47,905 bases of DNA. Origin: Melioribacteraceae bacterium (GTDB lineage Bacteria > Bacteroidota > Ignavibacteria > Ignavibacteriales > Melioribacteraceae). Positions within the stretch are counted from its first letter, which is position 1. Each line of letters opens with the position of its first letter. The stretch spans positions 1 to 47,905 of the forward strand of contig JAIOZI010000036.1 in the NCBI GenBank assembly GCA_021740785.1, in the 5' to 3' direction. Positions 44,026-47,905 of this stretch are shown here, piece after piece. The translations under genes were made by a program, and so were the position numbers. The notes under the pieces were generated by a model that searched no databases, was not told the origin of the DNA, and was given only the letters and a program-made list of their open reading frames with translations.

Positions 44026-47000
44026 CTATTTAATATTTTCAACGGCTTCTAATATTTCGGAAATATTATTATATCTATCCTTAGGTTCTTTTGCAATAGA
44101 TTTTATAACTATTTCATCGAACCGGGGATCGAGATTAGAATTTAATTCCGATGGTTTGAGCGGATGAGTATTGAAAATTGAATGGATCAATGCAATTTCA
44201 TTTTCACCTTTGAACGGCATTTGGTTGGTTAACAATTCATACATAACAACACCGAAAGAAAAAATATCGGTTCGTTTATCGACATCGATACTGGTCACCT
44301 GTTCCGGTGCAACATACCCAAGCGTTCCCACAACTGTTCCGAGTGATGTCATCGTAGAAACCAGCGGAGATTTTGATAACCCAAAATCCATTATGCGAAT
44401 TTTACCTTTGTCATCAAACATTACATTCGGAGATTTGAAGTCGCGGTGAATAACTCCTTTTTCGTGAATTGCCTCTAAGCCCTTACACATCTGAATAATT
44501 ATATCGATTAGTAATTCTTTGCTAAGCGGGAAATTCCGGTCAATATAATCCTGCAGCGTTCCGCCCGGTAAATATTCCATTGCAATAAAACTATGTTCCT
44601 CGCTTTCGCCAACCTCAAACACCTTAACAATGTATGGATGATTCATCATTGCCAGAAGTCTGCCTTCATTACTTAATCTTCTCCTGTTTTCGGGATCGTT
44701 CATTAACCGCTGATTCAAAACTTTTAATGCCACTATTTCTTTGCTTTGTGTATCGATGGCTTTATACACGCGTCCCATTCCGCCTTCACCGATTATTGAA
44801 TCCAACTTAAAATGAGATATGTATTTGCTCTCTTTTAATTCAATGGCTTTGCCGTAAGCAATTACTGATCCGAAAGACAATGCGGCAATTGCTGCAAGCG
44901 CTGATACAGCAGATTCAACCTGCCCATTCTCTATTGTGAAATGAGTAATCAAAATATAGCCGATAATTAACAGTGGATAGTAGTAAAACGAAACAAGAAG
45001 TTTTTTTGATTTACTTTTTCTAAAGAAGTAATAAACTATTCCGAAAAGTATAAGCAGAATTATCAGTTTTATTATTTCATTCATTGTTTGAAGATGCAGT
45101 ATTGATCGGTTTACTGATTTTAAAATAAGCGCATAATTGTGAGTTATTATATCCGATTCATTAATTTCTATAAGTGAGTTCGGTTTTATATCATCAATCA
45201 ATTTTTGTTCGCCGGATGGGAATTTAACTTCAGCGGTATAATGATAAATATCCTGCAGCCCGAAAGTAATATTTCCAACAGGTTTGTTGCTAATGGGACT
45301 TGAACCCAAACCAACCTGGTATAAATTTTTATAAACCGGTGCGCCCTTTTCATCAGCGGCATTAATAATTATTTGTGTTCCGACACCGCTTCTATTGCTT
45401 TTATCCGGATTGAGTTTAATTTTAAGAAAATTATTCGCAATAAGATTGTTTCTAAAAAGAGCGGCGCGTATACCTTCTCCCATCGACATTTGACTGCTGC
45501 CGAGGAACAAATCGTAATCACCATCATTATCCGTATCGGCAAAAACAGGATTCCCGGCAAACTGCAATCCAACTTGATTAGCAGTCTCGGTGAATTTCAT
45601 TTCAGAGTTATTAAGAAATAATCTTGATCCGACAAACAAATCAACCCAGCCGTCATTATTAATATCTGCGGCATTTATAATTCCATTGCCGGGTTCAGGG
45701 TGGAACATAGAATAATTCAGTCCGGCTTGCACAGCTTTATTTTCAAAAGATGCAGTTCCGTCATTAATCAACAACCGAACGGCGCCCCCGTTGTTATACA
45801 TAAAAATATCAGAGTATCCGTCGTTATTAAAATCCTCGGCGATAGTAGAAAAAGTAAGAATCGCTATTGAAGAATTGAAATTGGGGTCATGCTTTTTATA
45901 AAATCTAAAATTACCTGTGTTGAGAAAGAGATCAAGATGTTTCTCCCCGATATTAATTCGATAGGGAATAAGAACATCAACCAGCCCGTCGTTATTAAAA
46001 TCGCTGAAGGTCGCGCCAAAAGACATTGCATTTAGAGATTTATTAATTCCCGTGGAACCGGATACATCTGTAAATTTACCGGTGCCGTCATTTTTAAAGT
46101 ATCTGTCAATTGAGTTAAAGTTGGAAACGTAGAGATCAAGATTCCCGTCATTATCAAAATCAATAAGATCGGCAGAAATATGTGAGCCGGCTTCGATGTA
46201 ATCCAGTTTTATATTGCTTCGCTGCGTAATGTCTTTGAAATCCAAATTTCCGTCACCAAGCAGCAGACGAAAATTCTGATTGTCCTGAATTTCAAATAGA
46301 TCGGGATTCCCGTCATTATTTACATCTCCTGTTGCAGCCGCCAGCACCCATTTAAGTTTATGTTCGGTAATGGTTTCCGATGAAGATTCACGAAAATTAT
46401 TCCGCCCGGTATTTTCAAACAAGAGCGCTTGTCCGGCTTCATTAAGAACTAATAATTCGGGAAGATCATCGTTATTAAAATCAGTAAAAAGACCGGCTTT
46501 ACCAACCGTACGCAATGCAGATTGAAGCGTAATATTAGTAAATGAAAATCCAAGCGCTTGCGAAGTTGTATAAATTCCGGCATTTCCTATGAGATAAAGA
46601 TCTAAACCGCCGTCAGGATTTTCAACAACTTCTATATCTCCAAAATCATCATCATAAATTTTAACTTGTTCAATTTCTTCCCATTCAGTGCCGTTAAATT
46701 CAAGCAATGTTGAGTTTGAGCCGGAAACATAGATTTGATCTTCCGAGAGAGCTTTAATCCCCACAAGACTTTCATTGATGTTCAGATTTACAATTTCCCA
46801 TTTTCCGTTTGTTAATTCCAGGAAAGTTCCGCGCTCTCCAACGATATATCCTTTTGAACTGTTGAGCATATCTACATCTAAAAGCTGCATACTGACGGGA
46901 GATTCGTACCTGATCCATTTTCCATCAGAGTATTTTAGAATTATCCCGTTTTTCCCTGCCGCCCATCCTTCGTTTTTATTTATCATATCGATGTTGTTAA

Positions 47001-47592
47001 GATCGCCGGCGCTGAAATTTTCAGCATCGAATTTTTTTACGGGGCTGAATACCTCAATCCATTTTGTTCCGTCGTAATAAATTATATGTCCCTGCTGACC
47101 TACCATCCATGCTGTGCCGTCATCATTAACATGCAAATCCTTCCACATAACATAATCAACAGCATCCCACATAATTTTCGGCAGGGGAATTTCGGTTTTC
47201 TTTCCATCTTTGTATTGGAAATGTCTTGGACGGTAATCACCATGATGCGTTTCGTGAAATACGTACCAAATGGATTCGTCGTTATACTTTTTAACTAACG
47301 GATAATCCGAGTAGTCATGCTCGGCAATAGATTTCCACTTATTGTTTTCAAAAATATAAACACGACCCTTAACGTCTTCTCCTCTTCCGCGCGAAATAGC
47401 ATATCCTAGATCCGTACTTTCCATTTCAATACGTGTACCGAGATCAACGGTTAATTGTTTATACCACACCATTAAATCATCGGGTGCTTTTTCTTTTTCA
47501 TTAAGTTTTGTGATCTTCACGTCGGAACATGCAGAGAGGAATGCAAAAATAATTACTGATAACAATACTTTACGCAATAGAAAATAATCCAT
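44026..47592 (-). CDS. Lipoprotein-anchored transmembrane Ser/Thr kinase with propeller/FG-GAP sensor
   Basis: This is an 1188-residue mosaic. It starts with a lipobox (FLSAC|S). A YCF48-like propeller (about 140-290) has repeated GKWxxxxxxxxxxLxxVDMxN units. Seven or so FG-GAP/VCBS calcium-type repeats follow (DFNNDGLVD, DFDNDGNLD, DINNDGWVD), then an ASPIC/UnbV-like domain (about 720-805). Three membrane helices (about 844-862, 867-884, 891-911) lead to a complete protein kinase at the C terminus: GEGGMGRVYKA, VALKVL, HRDFKSPN, DFGLSKS and APEQ. The topology puts the sensor outside and the kinase inside. It precedes the sigma-54 activator by 9 bases. Both ends of this architecture are ordinary, but the combination is not. 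Confidence 0.93.
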   Translation of the reverse strand: MDYFLLRKVLLSVIIFAFLSACSDVKITKLNEKEKAPDDLMVWYKQLTVDLGTRIEMESTDLGYAISRGRGEDVKGRVYIFENNKWKSIAEHDYSDYPLVKKYNDESIWYVFHETHHGDYRPRHFQYKDGKKTEIPLPKIMWDAVDYVMWKDLHVNDDGTAWMVGQQGHIIYYDGTKWIEVFSPVKKFDAENFSAGDLNNIDMINKNEGWAAGKNGIILKYSDGKWIRYESPVSMQLLDVDMLNSSKGYIVGERGTFLELTNGKWEIVNLNINESLVGIKALSEDQIYVSGSNSTLLEFNGTEWEEIEQVKIYDDDFGDIEVVENPDGGLDLYLIGNAGIYTTSQALGFSFTNITLQSALRTVGKAGLFTDFNNDDLPELLVLNEAGQALLFENTGRNNFRESSSETITEHKLKWVLAAATGDVNNDGNPDLFEIQDNQNFRLLLGDGNLDFKDITQRSNIKLDYIEAGSHISADLIDFDNDGNLDLYVSNFNSIDRYFKNDGTGKFTDVSGSTGINKSLNAMSFGATFSDFNNDGLVDVLIPYRINIGEKHLDLFLNTGNFRFYKKHDPNFNSSIAILTFSTIAEDFNNDGYSDIFMYNNGGAVRLLINDGTASFENKAVQAGLNYSMFHPEPGNGIINAADINNDGWVDLFVGSRLFLNNSEMKFTETANQVGLQFAGNPVFADTDNDGDYDLFLGSSQMSMGEGIRAALFRNNLIANNFLKIKLNPDKSNRSGVGTQIIINAADEKGAPVYKNLYQVGLGSSPISNKPVGNITFGLQDIYHYTAEVKFPSGEQKLIDDIKPNSLIEINESDIITHNYALILKSVNRSILHLQTMNEIIKLIILLILFGIVYYFFRKSKSKKLLVSFYYYPLLIIGYILITHFTIENGQVESAVSALAAIAALSFGSVIAYGKAIELKESKYISHFKLDSIIGEGGMGRVYKAIDTQSKEIVALKVLNQRLMNDPENRRRLSNEGRLLAMMNHPYIVKVFEVGESEEHSFIAMEYLPGGTLQDYIDRNFPLSKELLIDIIIQMCKGLEAIHEKGVIHRDFKSPNVMFDDKGKIRIMDFGLSKSPLVSTMTSLGTVVGTLGYVAPEQVTSIDVDKRTDIFSFGVVMYELLTNQMPFKGENEIALIHSIFNTHPLKPSELNSNLDPRFDEIVIKSIAKEPKDRYNNISEILEAVENIK

Positions 47593-47905
47593 ATTTGTAA
47601 ATAGAATAATGAATGCCCTCTTTTACAACCCTCCATTGCAGTTACTGTTTAAACATATTGATTTTTCAATTAAACAGGAATAGCCAAATGAAATAAAATA
47701 ACACATGCCAACCATAAACTTAGTCTTACAATCTCCTTACCATTTTATATGAAATGCAATAACTCTATAACGCCGAACCACCTCCCGGCAGTAAAACATT
47801 GTTTTAGTATCAAGGAATGACCCTTGAAAGATTGATGCTTATTTGGGGACTGCCCGGAATGATTTATTAACAACTGGAGGAGGTGCCCTGAATATATTTT
47901 ACACC
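47593..47905. other. Terminal non-coding stretch
   Basis: This region lies upstream of the kinase gene (minus strand) and must hold its promoter. CTGTTTAA (47645-47652) and TTAAACAG (47670-47677) form a perfect inverted repeat that could be an operator. GGAGGAGG near 47876 resembles a ribosome binding site on the plus strand, but the window ends too soon to call a gene. Confidence 0.5.

Noticed and set aside
47817-47870. 17-codon frame near the right edge
   Set aside because: It is too short and lacks context; the following GGAGGAGG is too close to the window end to judge.
1-47905. CRISPR array, tRNA or rRNA genes
   Set aside because: No regularly spaced direct repeats and no cloverleaf or ribosomal RNA sequence were seen on reading.

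Overview
The window looks like chromosomal DNA of a free-living, AT-rich bacterium of the Bacteroidota/Chlorobi/Ignavibacteria neighbourhood. An ignavibacterium is my best guess. The reasons are a clade II nitrous oxide reductase cluster with a lipoprotein cytochrome c, many Sec or lipoprotein signals followed by large beta-propeller proteins, paired Rrf2 regulators, weak or A-rich ribosome binding sites, and palindromic intergenic repeats. The taxonomic call is inference, because the window has no rRNA or tRNA gene.

Layout. Positions 1-89 hold the 5' end of an IS1595-type transposase running off the left edge. Positions 229-9196 (+) carry an orphan multi-PAS/GAF histidine kinase, a diadenylate cyclase fused to a YbbR-type domain, an M48 lipoprotein peptidase, a small membrane protein, a caspase/clostripain-like lipoprotein and a LysE exporter. 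Diverged copies of an intergenic repeat lie at 3904, 5652 and 9247. Positions 9650-12700 carry two tandem B12-binding radical SAM proteins. Positions 13195-16516 carry a GT4 glycosyltransferase fused to a helical toroid domain, a translationally coupled GH130 enzyme, and a 27-residue membrane peptide with a strong ribosome binding site.

Positions 16824-24415 form one nitrogen-oxide island: a promoter with a perfect inverted repeat, an Rrf2 regulator, a RIC-type di-iron repair protein, a lipoprotein cytochrome c, nosZ, a membrane protein, nosL, nosD, nosF and nosY. Most of the later genes overlap by 4-8 bases. The cytochrome should feed electrons to NosZ, NosL/D/F/Y should mature its copper centres, and the Rrf2 and RIC proteins probably sense and repair nitrosative damage. 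Downstream, at 24631-25128, one miniature inverted-repeat element sits inside another, and the inner one has a 9-bp target duplication.

Positions 25414-28138 carry a Na/phosphate symporter with an Ig-like periplasmic domain, and a hypothetical protein. From 28280 to 37388 all genes are on the minus strand and tightly packed. In transcription order they are an aldehyde dehydrogenase, a 1011-residue coiled-coil P-loop ATPase, an MscS channel, a CorA channel, two more MscS channels and an NsrR/IscR-like Rrf2 regulator. This is the best candidate here for an undescribed system.

Positions 37590-47592 (-) hold a secreted PQQ-type propeller protein, a small outer-membrane barrel, a lipoprotein, a truncated receiver domain, a GAF/sigma-54 activator and an 1188-residue lipoprotein-anchored transmembrane Ser/Thr kinase. 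The kinase's sensor is made of propeller, FG-GAP and ASPIC/UnbV-like modules. The kinase and the activator are 9 bases apart and probably form a signalling pair.
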